Virus record (IMG/VR): IMGVR_UViG_3300033747_000028
Span: 1 to 43,062 of that record
DNA: 43,062 nt
Reading direction: 5' to 3' (one strand)
DNA from: a virus
Each line of letters begins with the position of its first letter. Position 1 is the first letter of the stretch. The notes beneath the pieces were generated by a model that had not been told where the DNA came from, searched no databases, and saw only the letters and a program-made list of their open reading frames with translations. Both the position numbers and the translations under genes were made by a program. Positions 23,273-32,552 of the stretch are shown here, one piece after another.

Positions 23273-24404
23273 GTTTTGGTCTTTTAAAAATATTGAAAAT
23301 GAAGATTCAGAAAGTCTTGAATTGAGAATCGAAGGCGAGATATTAGATAGTGAAAATTCTTGGTTATATGACTGGCTTGGCATACCTTATGCTAGCAAGA
23401 ACCAACTTAAGGACACTTTAATAAAAAACAAAGAAAAAGACATAACAGTTTGGATTGACAGTCCTGGAGGTTCAGTTTTTGCAGCTGCTGGTATATACAC
23501 TCTGCTTAAAGAGCATAAAGGAAAAGTCACTGTAAAAATAGACAGTAAAGCAATTTCAGCAGCAAGTATGATTGCAATGGCAGCAGATGAAAGATATATT
23601 TCACCGGTTGGCCAAATTATGATTCATAATCCTATTCCGGCAAACGGAGTTTTTGGTGACGCTGAGGAACTAAGAAAAGTTGCTGATGTGTTAGACGAAA
23701 TTAAAGAAGCAATTGTTAACGCTTATATAGCTGGTACTGGTCGACCAAAAGATGAAATCTGGGAAATGATGAATCAAGAAACCTGGATGAGTGCAAATAC
23801 GGCTGTAAAAGAAAAATTTGCTGATAAAGTTCTCTATCAGGATGAAGATGAAGAATTTAACGTCAAAAATATTAAGGATTATGAATTTAAAAGGTTGCAA
23901 ATAGTTAACAGTATGGAAACATCTATTAAAGAGATGATTTCTATAAAATCAAATGAACAGGCTGTAGAAAACAAAAATAAGGAAGATAATTCTCAAAAGG
24001 AAGGTGATCGGGACGTGGAAATTAAAAACCTTGAAGATTTAATTAATGCTTACCCGGATTTAGTGAAGGAAGCTGAAAACAAAGCAGTTGAGTCAGAAAG
24101 AAAAAGAATTAAAAATATTGATGAGATTGCAGACAATATTGATCAGGACTTGGTTAATAAAGCTAAGTTCGATGAACCAATGGATGCAAAAGATTTAGCT
24201 TTTGAAGCAATGAAATCTGATAAGAAAAAAGCTGGTCAGTATCTTAACAATGTTAGAGAAGATACTGAAGAGTCAGGGGTAGAAGATGTAGAAGCTAACA
24301 ATTCAGCCGAAGAAGATTCTGGCCCTAAAAATGTGGATGATAAAGCTAAAAGTATAGTCGCTAAATTTGACGCTAAAAGGAGAGGAGTGAAGATTGATGG
24401 CTAA
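23265..24404 (+). CDS. Head maturation protease (ClpP-like, S14), with C-terminal scaffold-like region
   Basis: A 379-residue protein starting at TTG 23265 after AAAGGGGG. It has a ClpP-like serine protease fold: SPGGSVFAAAGIYTL (66-80), nucleophile Ser101 in ISAASMIAM, and His121 in GQIMIHNP. The C-terminal ~150 residues (from about 230) are charged and helical and probably act as a scaffold, as in lambda gpC/Nu3-type fusions. It overlaps the end of the portal gene by 8 bp. The protease would cleave scaffold during prohead maturation (family knowledge). Confidence 0.88.
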   Translation: MTKFWSFKNIENEDSESLELRIEGEILDSENSWLYDWLGIPYASKNQLKDTLIKNKEKDITVWIDSPGGSVFAAAGIYTLLKEHKGKVTVKIDSKAISAASMIAMAADERYISPVGQIMIHNPIPANGVFGDAEELRKVADVLDEIKEAIVNAYIAGTGRPKDEIWEMMNQETWMSANTAVKEKFADKVLYQDEDEEFNVKNIKDYEFKRLQIVNSMETSIKEMISIKSNEQAVENKNKEDNSQKEGDRDVEIKNLEDLINAYPDLVKEAENKAVESERKRIKNIDEIADNIDQDLVNKAKFDEPMDAKDLAFEAMKSDKKKAGQYLNNVREDTEESGVEDVEANNSAEEDSGPKNVDDKAKSIVAKFDAKRRGVKIDG

Positions 24405-24771
24405 TTATGAAGTTGTTGCTAACAATGAACCTGATAATTTAGTTGCTGGCCATGAAGTAGAATTGCTGACTGCTGCTTTAACAATTGCTCAAGGACAAAG
24501 CATTCTTGAAAGAGGTAGTGTTCTGGGTGTAGTTGAAGCTGACGGCAAAGGAAAACTTTGTGATAAAGCAAGCGCCGATGGCAGTCAAGTTGCTAAATAT
24601 GTATTGCCAGAAGATGTTGATACTTCTGGAGGAGATGTAACTTTAGCAGTTTGGAAAACAGGTATTTTTAATAGAAATGCTGTAATTTTTGGTGGGGATA
24701 GCACCCCGACTGATCACGAAGATGAATTAAGAGATGTAAATATACATCTTAGAGATTCTATTAATTATTAA
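24397..24771 (+). CDS. Head decoration protein (gpD-like)
   Basis: A 124-residue protein starting at ATG 24397 after GGAGAGGAGTGAAG, overlapping the protease gene by 8 bp. The central ITIAQGQSILERGSVLGVV...ASADGSQVAKYVLPEDVDTS segment matches the lambda gpD/DUF2190-like decoration family (beta-tulip fold). It lies between protease and major capsid in standard lambda order. It stabilises the expanded capsid (family knowledge). Confidence 0.82.
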   Translation: MANYEVVANNEPDNLVAGHEVELLTAALTIAQGQSILERGSVLGVVEADGKGKLCDKASADGSQVAKYVLPEDVDTSGGDVTLAVWKTGIFNRNAVIFGGDSTPTDHEDELRDVNIHLRDSINY

Positions 24772-24790
24772 ATTCAAGGAGGAAATATAA

Positions 24791-25852
24791 ATGGCTAATG
24801 AAATTAATTTAAACAACCCTCGCACTATGAAACCTGCTAGATCAAAAAACATGCCAGTTACCACTTTTATTCGCGATACGTTTTTTGGTCAGGCAAATAC
24901 TTTTTTAACAAAAACTGTTGATATCGATTTTAGAAAAGGAGGACGTCAAATAGCTCCTTTTGTTGCAAAAAATGTTGGTGGTATCAACATGGAAAGAAAA
25001 GGCTTTGAAACTAAGAACTATGAGCCACCAAAGATCGCACCTCAAAGAGTTCTGAGACCTGAGGTATTAGAACCTAGACTTCCAGGGGAAACAGTACACA
25101 CTTCTCAATCTCCTGAAGAAAGGCAGGATTATTTCTTAGAGCAGGACTCTCAAGAGATGGAAGATTCAATTTCTCGCAGAGAGGAACTAATGTGTTCTGA
25201 GCTTTTAACAGATGGAAAAGTAACTGTTAAAGGTTATATAGATAATGATTTAACTAACTTCAGAACAGATGAGGTTAATTATCAGCTTAATAATAAGTTG
25301 ACTCTTACAGGAACTGATGCTTGGAATGATTCAGCTCCATCTAGATATAAAGATCTTGCAAATGGTGTAGAAACTGTCCTTAAGTCTGGTTATAACCCAG
25401 AAATGGCTATTATCGGACAGGATGCATGGTCTGATTTATTAAATGATAGCGATTTTAAAGATAAATTAGATAATAGAAGAATGGAAATGGGTATGATCAA
25501 TCCTGAATTTAGAACAGTTGATGGTCATGGAGTTAAATATCTTGGCTTTATCAGTGATCTAGGGCTTGATTTTTACACCTACTATTCCTGGTATATGGAT
25601 TATGACGGTGTAGTTAAACCTTATTTTCCTTCTGATCATGTAGCAATCGCACCTCAGGGAATAGGAGAAATGTTGTATGCAGCTGTCACTCAGCTTGAAG
25701 ATGATAAAAGATATCATACTTATGAAGGAACTAGAGTTCCTAAAATCTTTGCTGACACAAGTAATGATGCTATGACATTTAGAATGACTTCAAAACCTTT
25801 ACCAGCACCATTCGATATTGATAGCTGGTATGTAATTGACACTAGAGGTTAA
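24791..25852 (+). CDS. Major capsid protein (gpE-like)
   Basis: A 353-residue protein, ATG 24791 after AAGGAGGAAATATAA. It has the gpE-family layout: an N-terminal arm, RDTFFGQANTFLTKTVDIDFRKGGRQIAPFV, the REELMCSELLTDGKVTVKGY block, and a C-terminal SDHVAIAPQGIGEMLYAAV. Lambda gpE is 341 residues. It builds the icosahedral head. Confidence 0.93.
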   Translation: MANEINLNNPRTMKPARSKNMPVTTFIRDTFFGQANTFLTKTVDIDFRKGGRQIAPFVAKNVGGINMERKGFETKNYEPPKIAPQRVLRPEVLEPRLPGETVHTSQSPEERQDYFLEQDSQEMEDSISRREELMCSELLTDGKVTVKGYIDNDLTNFRTDEVNYQLNNKLTLTGTDAWNDSAPSRYKDLANGVETVLKSGYNPEMAIIGQDAWSDLLNDSDFKDKLDNRRMEMGMINPEFRTVDGHGVKYLGFISDLGLDFYTYYSWYMDYDGVVKPYFPSDHVAIAPQGIGEMLYAAVTQLEDDKRYHTYEGTRVPKIFADTSNDAMTFRMTSKPLPAPFDIDSWYVIDTRG

Positions 25853-25867
25853 TAAAGGAGGTAAATT

Positions 25868-26287
25868 ATGTTTAAAGTAACTCACGGCAAAGTTAGATTT
25901 GAAAAAACTGTATATGGAGAAAATGAAAAGGCCGGAGATATAATTTCTGGCCTTTCTGCATCTCAAGAAAAAAGTTTAGCTGAAAAAGGCTATGGAGAAA
26001 TCATAAAAGATGTCAAAAAGAAAGAAAGCTCTGAATCTGATGGCCCAGGCAAAGAAAAAGAGCCTGAAATTATTCCGGATAATCTCACTGTTGAAGAAGT
26101 TGAAAAATTAATTTCTGAAACTGATGATCTGGATGACCTTTATGACATGTTAGATTTTGAAAGAGAAACTAAAAATAGAAAAGGGGTTGTAGCCCCACTT
26201 GAAGAGAAAATTGGTGAAATGGAAGAACCACCAGAAGAAGGGGAAGTGAATGTTGATTTAGATCCTGATCAAGTAATCACTGATTAA
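25868..26287 (+). CDS. Hypothetical head-region protein
   Basis: A 139-residue, strongly acidic protein with ATG 25868 after AAAGGAGGTAAATT. The N-terminal ~50 residues form a small beta domain (FKVTHGKVRFEKTVYGENEKAGDI, GYGEIIKDV). The rest is an Asp/Glu-rich tail with a helical 'NLTVEEVEKLIS' motif. It is located where head-completion proteins occur, but no family is recognised. Confidence 0.5.
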   Translation: MFKVTHGKVRFEKTVYGENEKAGDIISGLSASQEKSLAEKGYGEIIKDVKKKESSESDGPGKEKEPEIIPDNLTVEEVEKLISETDDLDDLYDMLDFERETKNRKGVVAPLEEKIGEMEEPPEEGEVNVDLDPDQVITD

Positions 26288-26298
26288 GGAATGATATT

Positions 26299-26631
26299 AT
26301 GCCAAAACTAAAAGATTATTTACAATCTGACCTTGATGTGTTTATGAATGTCGATGAGTTTGCAACTAACCACAGCATAAATGGAACTGAAATGGATGTA
26401 ATCGTTGATAATGATTTAATTGAACAATGGGGCAAAAACAGGCAAACTGGGTTTAAAGATCCTACCGGAATATATAATGCAGATATGATGTTTATTGTAA
26501 AAGCTGCAGATTATGGGGATAAACCTTTACCTGGAGAGAATATCCGCTTCGACGGCGACTTATACCAGGTAGCGGACTCAAAAGAGGAAACAGGGTCATA
26601 TCTGATCGGATTGGTGGCGAATTTCTCATGA
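26299..26631 (+). CDS. Head-tail connector protein (Gifsy-2/gpFII-like)
   Basis: A 110-residue protein. The blocks DLDVFMNVDEFATNHSINGTEMDVIVDND and GIYNADMMFIVKAADYGDKPLPGENIRFDGDLYQVADSK match the small head-tail connector family often labelled 'ATP-binding sugar transporter Gifsy-2'. It is likely a structural homologue of lambda gpFII, a ring joining head and tail. ATG 26299, then 4-bp overlap with the next gene. Confidence 0.72.
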   Translation: MPKLKDYLQSDLDVFMNVDEFATNHSINGTEMDVIVDNDLIEQWGKNRQTGFKDPTGIYNADMMFIVKAADYGDKPLPGENIRFDGDLYQVADSKEETGSYLIGLVANFS

Positions 26632-27179
26632 TAGAAATTTCAACAAATATGGTTAAAGAGATTGAAAAAACTCTTGGTAGATATAAGAGTAAAACGCCAA
26701 TTGTTTTATATCGTGCTCTTAATAGAGCTGCATCTACTATGAGATCTAATGCTGCTAAGAAAACTCGCAAAGAATATCATATTAAATCAAGTGATGTTAA
26801 AAAAACAATAGAAACTATCAAAGCTCGCAGGTCAAGCCTGGGGGCTTTAGTAGTTTCAGAGGGTGAACATGTACCGCTTGATAAGTTCAGATATAAACCC
26901 AGAAAGCCAAAGCCATCTAATCCACCTCAGCTTAAAGTTGCTATTAAAAGAGATGGTTATAAAGATTTGAAAGATGCATTTGTAACTGACATTAATGGCA
27001 ACAAAATATTTAAAAGGGTTGGAGAAAAAAGGCTGCCTATTACCAGAATGGCTGGCCCGGCCGTACCTCAAATGATTGCAAACGATGAAATATCAGATTA
27101 TGCACAGGACAGAGCAGAAGAGACATTTTATAAGCGGCTTGATCATGAAGTTAAAAGAGTACTGGAGCGTGGTAGATAA
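26628..27179 (+). CDS. Minor tail protein gpZ-like
   Basis: A 183-residue basic protein. The N-terminal part LYRALNRAASTMRSNAAKKTRKEYHIKSSDVKKTIE matches the prophage minor tail protein Z (gpZ) family, with RMAGPAVPQMI further on. In lambda, gpZ is needed for infectious joining of tails. ATG 26628 overlaps the connector gene by 4 bp. Its stop overlaps the next ATG by one base. Confidence 0.8.
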   Translation: MIEISTNMVKEIEKTLGRYKSKTPIVLYRALNRAASTMRSNAAKKTRKEYHIKSSDVKKTIETIKARRSSLGALVVSEGEHVPLDKFRYKPRKPKPSNPPQLKVAIKRDGYKDLKDAFVTDINGNKIFKRVGEKRLPITRMAGPAVPQMIANDEISDYAQDRAEETFYKRLDHEVKRVLERGR

Positions 27180-27646
27180 TGGTTCCTATTTTATTACAAA
27201 AACATTTAGTTGATGAAGTCCTTCCAAAAATCTTTGAAGGTACTAAATTTTTAAATACAGATAATGAAAAAGTGAATATTAATTTTTATAAGCAGTATTT
27301 GCCGAAAAAGAAAAAAGATATCGATATTTTTCCTTTTGTAAATGTGATATTACTCGATGGAGAAGAACAAAGCAAAGATACCGCTAATACAGCCCATATT
27401 CTTTTCATGGTTGGCGTTTATGATGAAGACGAAAACAATCAAGGTTATCAAGACAGCATAATTATTTTAAACAAAATATATCAACATTTAAGAGAAAAAG
27501 AATTATTTGATAGCAAATATGTTATTGATTATCCAGTTAAATGGATGACTAACGATGATGTAACTTACCCTTATTTTTATAGTGCCTTAGAAACTAACTG
27601 GGAAGTCGCAAAAGTATTACAAACAAATGAAAATCTATACTCATAA
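27179..27646 (+). CDS. Tail terminator / completion protein
   Basis: A 155-residue protein that overlaps gpZ by one base. Size, beta-rich pattern with KKDIDIFPFVNVILLDGEEQ and position directly before the tail sheath suggest a tail terminator of the gpR/gpU or Gp37-like type, which caps the tail for head attachment. The family assignment is from context rather than motif. Confidence 0.55.
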   Translation: MVPILLQKHLVDEVLPKIFEGTKFLNTDNEKVNINFYKQYLPKKKKDIDIFPFVNVILLDGEEQSKDTANTAHILFMVGVYDEDENNQGYQDSIIILNKIYQHLREKELFDSKYVIDYPVKWMTNDDVTYPYFYSALETNWEVAKVLQTNENLYS

Positions 27647-27659
27647 AGGAGTGAAATAA

Positions 27660-29132
27660 ATGGCTTATCAACACGGTGTATATATTACAGAACAGGCAAC
27701 TTCATTAACACCTCCTGTACAGGTTGACAGTGCTATACAGGTTGTTGTAGGTACAGCACCAGTAAACTTGGTTGAAGATCCACAGGGTGCTGTTAATAAA
27801 CCACTTATTGCTTATAGCTTTGCTGAAGCAGTAAGTAAAGTTGGCTATTCTGATGACTTTGAAAATTACACTATATGCCAGTCTATTGATGCATCTTTTA
27901 GAGTCTTTAATGTTGCACCAATTGTACTGATTAATGTTCTAGATCCCGCAGAACATAATATAGCTGTAACCGATGAAGTTTATGCAATTGTAAATAATGA
28001 AATTGAAATTGAAGAAGAAGGAATAATGTTAGATGAAAACTTTTCTGTCAGCAGTGAAGACGGAGTAACCGATTATGTAAAAGATAATGATTATAAATTA
28101 TCTTTTAATGATGATGGGTTCGTTGTACTGGAAGTTGTTGAAGGTGGTCAAATAGAAACTGACGGAGAAACATCACTAACTTTAGGTTTTACAAAGCTAG
28201 ATCCATCAGCAGTAACTAAAGATGATGTGATTGGTGGTTATGATATTGCTACTGGAAAATATAAAGGTTTAGAAAATGTTGAGCAGGTATTTCCTCAATT
28301 ATCAGTAATACCTGGTACTATTCTGGCCCCTGGTTGGAGTCACATGCCATCTGTAGGTATTGCAATGACTTCAAAAACAAAAGGAATTAACGGTTCATTT
28401 AGCTGTCAGTCGGTTCTTGATATTGATACAAATGATGTTGATGGAGCTGCAGCTTATAGTGATGCAGCTGGCTGGAAGAATGATAACAGCTACACTGATA
28501 AAAATAATATTGTCGCCTGGCCAAAAGCTATGGTTGGAGATAAAACTTATTATTTTAGCGCTCTTATTGCACCGCTAATGGCTTTTATTGATGATCAAAA
28601 CGAAGGCGTTCCTTTTGTTTCTCCATCTAACAAGCAGGCTAAAATTACAGCCACTGTTTTAGAAAACGGAGAAGAAGTATATCTAGATCAGGTGCAGGCC
28701 AATCTTTTAAATAGCAATGGTATTATAACTGCTATTAATATGGATGGTTGGAAAGCCTGGGGTAATAGAACTGGAGCTTATCCATCTACTACTGATCCTA
28801 AGGATGCATTCATATCTGTTAGAAGAATGTTTGACTGGTGGGGAAATACATTCATTCGGACATATTTCCAAAAAGTCGATGATCCCACTAACTTAAGATT
28901 AGTTGAAAATATTGTGGATAGCGAAAACATCAGAGCAAATGGTTATAAAGCTAAACAGCAGCTGGCTGGAGCTAAGATTGAATTTAACCAGGATGAAAAT
29001 CCATTGACTGATATTATCGATGGAAAAATTGTATTCCATCAGTATTTGACACCATATCCACCAGCTAGATCTATCACAAACATTCTAGAGTTTGATCCTT
29101 ATGCTCTGCAAGCAGCTCTTGGAGGTGAATAA
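27660..29132 (+). CDS. Contractile tail sheath protein
   Basis: A 490-residue protein, ATG 27660 after AAAGGAGTGAAATAA. The opening YQHGVYITEQATSLTPPVQ and internal DAFISVRRMFDWWGNTFIRTYFQKVDDPTNLRLVENIVDSEN identify the P2 gpFI-type tail sheath. The C-terminus (HQYLTPYPPARSITNILEF) fits as well. Its presence shows a myovirus-type contractile tail. The tube gene follows after two bases. Confidence 0.93.
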   Translation: MAYQHGVYITEQATSLTPPVQVDSAIQVVVGTAPVNLVEDPQGAVNKPLIAYSFAEAVSKVGYSDDFENYTICQSIDASFRVFNVAPIVLINVLDPAEHNIAVTDEVYAIVNNEIEIEEEGIMLDENFSVSSEDGVTDYVKDNDYKLSFNDDGFVVLEVVEGGQIETDGETSLTLGFTKLDPSAVTKDDVIGGYDIATGKYKGLENVEQVFPQLSVIPGTILAPGWSHMPSVGIAMTSKTKGINGSFSCQSVLDIDTNDVDGAAAYSDAAGWKNDNSYTDKNNIVAWPKAMVGDKTYYFSALIAPLMAFIDDQNEGVPFVSPSNKQAKITATVLENGEEVYLDQVQANLLNSNGIITAINMDGWKAWGNRTGAYPSTTDPKDAFISVRRMFDWWGNTFIRTYFQKVDDPTNLRLVENIVDSENIRANGYKAKQQLAGAKIEFNQDENPLTDIIDGKIVFHQYLTPYPPARSITNILEFDPYALQAALGGE

Positions 29133-29134
29133 TA

Positions 29135-29653
29135 GTGGTAAATCCTATTCCAGAAAAAGTAGTTAACTTTAATCTTTATGATGAAGGCGAAAAAATGATT
29201 GGTATCACAGGCGAAGTAACGTTACCAAATTTTGAAGCAATGTCAGAAACAATTTCCGGAGCTGGTATAGCGGGAGAATATGAAAGTCCAACACCTGGAC
29301 ATTTTAGCAGCATGGAAATAGAAATCCCGTATAGAACTGTTAACGGACGCTCAACAAAACTGATGACTCCTACTGCCAAAACTATAATCTTGCGTGGGTC
29401 TCAGCAGATTAATGACTCTTCTGCTGGAACTATTGAATATCAACCAGTGAAAATAACTATGAAAGTAGTGCCTAAAAATCTTAATTTAGGTACTATGGGA
29501 GTTGGCCAGCCATCTGAGACTGCTAATACTCTTGAAATAATGTATATCAAAATAGTTATTGATGGAGAAGAAGTTTTAGAATATGACAAATTAAACTTCA
29601 TTTATGTTGTTGATGGTCAAGATATACTTAAAAAAGTAAGAGATCAAATATAA
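29135..29653 (+). CDS. Tail tube protein (gpFII-like)
   Basis: A 172-residue protein, GTG 29135 after GGAGGTGAATAATA. The motifs YDEGEKMIGITGEVTLPNFEAMSETISGAGIAGEYE and QQINDSSAGTIEYQPVKITMKVVPKNLNLG are characteristic of P2 gpFII major tail tube proteins. It forms the inner tube inside the sheath. Standard position right after the sheath. Confidence 0.92.
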   Translation: MVNPIPEKVVNFNLYDEGEKMIGITGEVTLPNFEAMSETISGAGIAGEYESPTPGHFSSMEIEIPYRTVNGRSTKLMTPTAKTIILRGSQQINDSSAGTIEYQPVKITMKVVPKNLNLGTMGVGQPSETANTLEIMYIKIVIDGEEVLEYDKLNFIYVVDGQDILKKVRDQI

Positions 29654-29668
29654 TAGGAGGTAAATTAA

Positions 29669-29983
29669 ATGTCTAAAGAAGTGAAAAAAGATAATCCGTT
29701 GATCATTGAGTTAAGTAAGCCAATCAAATTTGAAGATAAAACTGTAGAAAAAATTGATTTAACTGGTTTGGAAAAGCTAAAAACCAGTGATCTAATTGAA
29801 TTAGAAAAACAGTTTAATTTAGATGGTAACTTTTCTTCTCAACCAGAAGCCAGTGTTGCTTATGCAAGATTGGTATCTAACCGAGTTACAGATTTACCGC
29901 TGGAATTTTTTGATCAATTAGGTGCAAAAAATATTATTAAAGTAAAGACTGCGGTAATGAATTTTTTCTACGGAGAGGAATAA
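29669..29983 (+). CDS. Tail assembly chaperone, short form (gpE-like)
   Basis: A 104-residue protein, ATG 29669 after AGGAGGTAAATTAA. Charged, mostly helical (IDLTGLEKLKTSDLIELEKQFNL). It has the size and place of P2 gpE between tube and tape measure. Near its 3' end is a slippery T TTT TTC (29962-29968), which would extend translation in the -1 frame into a second frame ending at 30132, so this is the unshifted product. Known E proteins chaperone the tape measure. Confidence 0.8.
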   Translation: MSKEVKKDNPLIIELSKPIKFEDKTVEKIDLTGLEKLKTSDLIELEKQFNLDGNFSSQPEASVAYARLVSNRVTDLPLEFFDQLGAKNIIKVKTAVMNFFYGEE

Positions 29984-30132
29984 AAGCCACTGACGGAAAA
30001 AAGTTAAGAAAAATTTCTGTCAGTTTAGGTTTGAGAACATCAACCAGCGTTGATTTTTATTATTACTTAGAAATCGATGAACTTTTCAATATAGCTGATG
30101 ATATAAAGGCGGTGACTAATAATGGCAAGTAG
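29669..30132 (+). CDS. Tail assembly chaperone, frameshifted fusion (gpE+E'-like)
   Basis: A -1 frameshift after the TTT TTC codons lets ribosomes read on from base 29968 to TAG 30130-30132. The fusion has about 154 residues (100 from frame 0, 54 from the new frame). The extension (GKKLRKISVSLGL, VDFYYYLEIDELFNIADDIKA) is helical and overlaps the start of the tape measure gene at 30122. This exactly reproduces the E+E' arrangement of P2-like phages. The fraction of ribosomes that shift cannot be judged from sequence. Confidence 0.78.
29962..30023 (+). promoter_or_regulatory. Programmed -1 frameshift site with downstream stem-loop
   Basis: The heptamer T TTT TTC (29962-29968) fits X XXY YYZ in the reading frame of the chaperone gene. 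Twenty-one bases on, a 10-bp stem (CTGACGGAAA, 29990-29999, with TTTCTGTCAG, 30014-30023; one G-U pair) with a 14-nt loop could act as the stimulatory structure. The spacing is longer than the usual 5-9 nt, so the stem may work in another conformation or be incidental. Confidence 0.65.
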
Positions 30133-32332
30133 GACCACTTATCAAACTCATTTTCTTTTGGGTGCAAAAGTTCAATCCAGTATGCATAAATCTTTTTCTA
30201 AAGTCCAGAAGAATATGAAAAATATTAGAAAAAGTGCAGGTTATACAGAAAGTGCTTATTCTAAACTAGGTAGAACTATGAAAAGAGCTTTGGGTGCTGC
30301 CGGAATATATTTTAGTGCCAGAACAATAGTCACCGCTTTAAAAAGCTCTACTCAAGCAGCAATGGAATTTGAAGATCAAATGGCTGATGTTGGTACTCTC
30401 CTGGATGGCAATGTAAAAGAAAAGTTAGGTAATTATAGTGAGCAGGTTAAACAAACAGCAATTGCAACTGGTCTTTCTACAGAACAGTTAAACAGAGGTC
30501 TATATGAAACTATATCAGCATTAGGAGAAAGCGCTGATACTTATGATATTTTTCAAAAGGCTGCAGAAAATGCTCGCGGTGGTAATGCGGATGTTCAAAA
30601 TGTAGTTAAGTTTTTATCTGCCACAATGAAAGGTTACGGAGATGTAAGTGCAGAGACTGCTCAAAAAGTTTCTGATTTAGGTTTCCAGACTGTTAAATTA
30701 GGTCAGACAAGTTTCCCAGAATTAGCACAGAATATGGGTGATGTAGTACCTCTTGCTGGCGCGATGGGAGCCAATATGGAATCTGTTTTCGGGGCTATGT
30801 CCACTCTAACTGGTGTTACTGGTGATACTGCAAAAGTAAGTACTCAGTTAAGAGGGGTTTTCACAGCTTTAACAAAGCCAACATCAGCTATGAAAGAAGT
30901 TATGAATGGCTTAGGATATGAATCTGGTGCAGCAATGATCAAAGCAAAGGGTTTCCAGGGAACACTTGACCTTTTAAAGAAGGCTACTGGAGGATCTACT
31001 GAACAATTAAGTAAAATGTTTGGGCGAGTTGAAGCATTAAATGCAGTTATTGCTTTAACTGGAGCTCAGTCAGAAAACTTTACAACTAAAACAGAAGCTA
31101 TGTATCAAGCAGTTGGAGCAAGCAACGAAGCTTTCAAAGATAAAGTTAAAACTTCTAAAGCATTAAGAGAACGTTTTGGACAGTTAATTAATGTATTGAA
31201 AATTAATTTTGGTAACAAAGTTTTACCCTATATTAATCAAGGGTTAGAATTTATTCTTGCTAATTATAAAGAAATGGGAGCTCAAGCAAAAGCGGCTATG
31301 GAGCCTGTCCGAGCAACTTATAATTTCATAAAAAATAATTGGACTGCAATAGAGCCAATTGTCGTTGGAATAACTTCTGCAATGGTAGCATATAAAACTA
31401 CTCAAATTGCTTTGACAGCTGCTCAAAAAGCCGGAATGATTGTTCAAGCAATCTCTAAAGCTTATAGTACTTTTCAAACAACTATGAATGCAGCTCGATA
31501 TTCTACTTTGGCGGCAAGCAAAGCTCAGGTCGCGCTTAATCTTGCAATGTCAGCTAATCCAGCTGCAGTTGTAGCAATCGCGATAGGCGCTCTGGCTACT
31601 GCCGGATATTTGGTCTATAAAAACTGGGACAAAATATTACCTAAGTTAAGAGCTTTCTATAATTTAATTAAAAACTTGCCGGTAGTTGAAGCTTTTATAA
31701 GTGGAATCACTGACATTTATCAGTCAGGAAAAGACACTTTTAACGGACTAGTTGATTTTGTAAGCGGAGTATTTACTGGCAACTGGTCAAAAGCCTGGGA
31801 TGGAGTTGTTCAAGCAGTCGGAGGTTCATTCTCTTTAATTGGAGATTTAGTTAAACTTCCAATTAATAATACTATAGGTTTGATTAATACAGCCCTTGCA
31901 GGCATTGGAAAGATTGATGTCTCTATACCCGACTGGGTACCAGGAGTTGGAGGTAAAAGTTTTGGCCCGGACATTCCAGAAATCCCATTGTTAGCAAAAG
32001 GAACGAATAATTTCGGCGGAGGTATGGCTATAGTTGGAGAGCAAGGACCTGAACTGGTTAATATGCCACAAGGAACTCAGGTTACAACTGCAACTAAAAC
32101 CGAGACGCTTATACAAAAACTAAAAGAAACTCCTTCTAAGGCTACTAAAATATTAAACAACTTAAAATCTGATAATTCGACTAAAAATACTAAAATTGAA
32201 ATTAATATTGAAAATATTATTGAAGGAAATGCGGATAAAACAGAATTGGAGCGTTCAAATAGAGAATTAAGAGATATGATCGAAGAAGTATTTCTTGATT
32301 TAGGAGGAAATCCAAGAACTGATTTCAGTTAA
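30122..32332 (+). CDS. Tail tape measure protein
   Basis: A 736-residue protein overlapping the E' extension. The N-terminal ~300 residues match the TP901/P2 gpT-type tape measure core (LSTEQLNRGLYETISALGES, GDVVPLAGAMGANMESVFGAMSTLTGVTGDTAK, GMKEVMNGLGYES-like blocks). Long amphipathic helices and a hydrophobic stretch (about 480-505, AVVAIAIGALATAGYLVY) follow. The C-terminus has GGMAIVGEQGPELVNMPQGTQV. It sets tail length and guides DNA entry. ATG 30122 follows AAAGGCGGTGACTAATA. Confidence 0.93.
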   Translation: MASRTTYQTHFLLGAKVQSSMHKSFSKVQKNMKNIRKSAGYTESAYSKLGRTMKRALGAAGIYFSARTIVTALKSSTQAAMEFEDQMADVGTLLDGNVKEKLGNYSEQVKQTAIATGLSTEQLNRGLYETISALGESADTYDIFQKAAENARGGNADVQNVVKFLSATMKGYGDVSAETAQKVSDLGFQTVKLGQTSFPELAQNMGDVVPLAGAMGANMESVFGAMSTLTGVTGDTAKVSTQLRGVFTALTKPTSAMKEVMNGLGYESGAAMIKAKGFQGTLDLLKKATGGSTEQLSKMFGRVEALNAVIALTGAQSENFTTKTEAMYQAVGASNEAFKDKVKTSKALRERFGQLINVLKINFGNKVLPYINQGLEFILANYKEMGAQAKAAMEPVRATYNFIKNNWTAIEPIVVGITSAMVAYKTTQIALTAAQKAGMIVQAISKAYSTFQTTMNAARYSTLAASKAQVALNLAMSANPAAVVAIAIGALATAGYLVYKNWDKILPKLRAFYNLIKNLPVVEAFISGITDIYQSGKDTFNGLVDFVSGVFTGNWSKAWDGVVQAVGGSFSLIGDLVKLPINNTIGLINTALAGIGKIDVSIPDWVPGVGGKSFGPDIPEIPLLAKGTNNFGGGMAIVGEQGPELVNMPQGTQVTTATKTETLIQKLKETPSKATKILNNLKSDNSTKNTKIEINIENIIEGNADKTELERSNRELRDMIEEVFLDLGGNPRTDFS

Positions 32333-32345
32333 AGAGGTGGTTGTT

Positions 32346-32549
32346 GTGAGGTATACTACAAAATCCGGTGATACATTTGATATTATCGCAAAAGAAAATT
32401 TAGGAAAAGAAAAATATGCAAAAGAATTAATGCAGGCGAATAAAGAATATATAGAATTTGTTATTTTCCCAGCCGGCATTGAACTGGAGTTGCCGGAAAT
32501 AGATGAAGAAAGTTCTTCTGGGAAACAAGCACCTCCATGGAGGGATTAA
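32346..32549 (+). CDS. Tail protein X (LysM-like)
   Basis: A 67-residue protein of the P2 gpX family: TTKSGDTFDIIAKENLGKEKYAKELMQANKEYIE is a short LysM-type fold. GTG 32346 is correctly spaced from AAAGAGGTGG; the in-frame start at 32337 is inside that site. It probably connects tail tube and baseplate hub. Typical position between T and D. Confidence 0.88.
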   Translation: MRYTTKSGDTFDIIAKENLGKEKYAKELMQANKEYIEFVIFPAGIELELPEIDEESSSGKQAPPWRD

Positions 32550-32552
32550 TAA

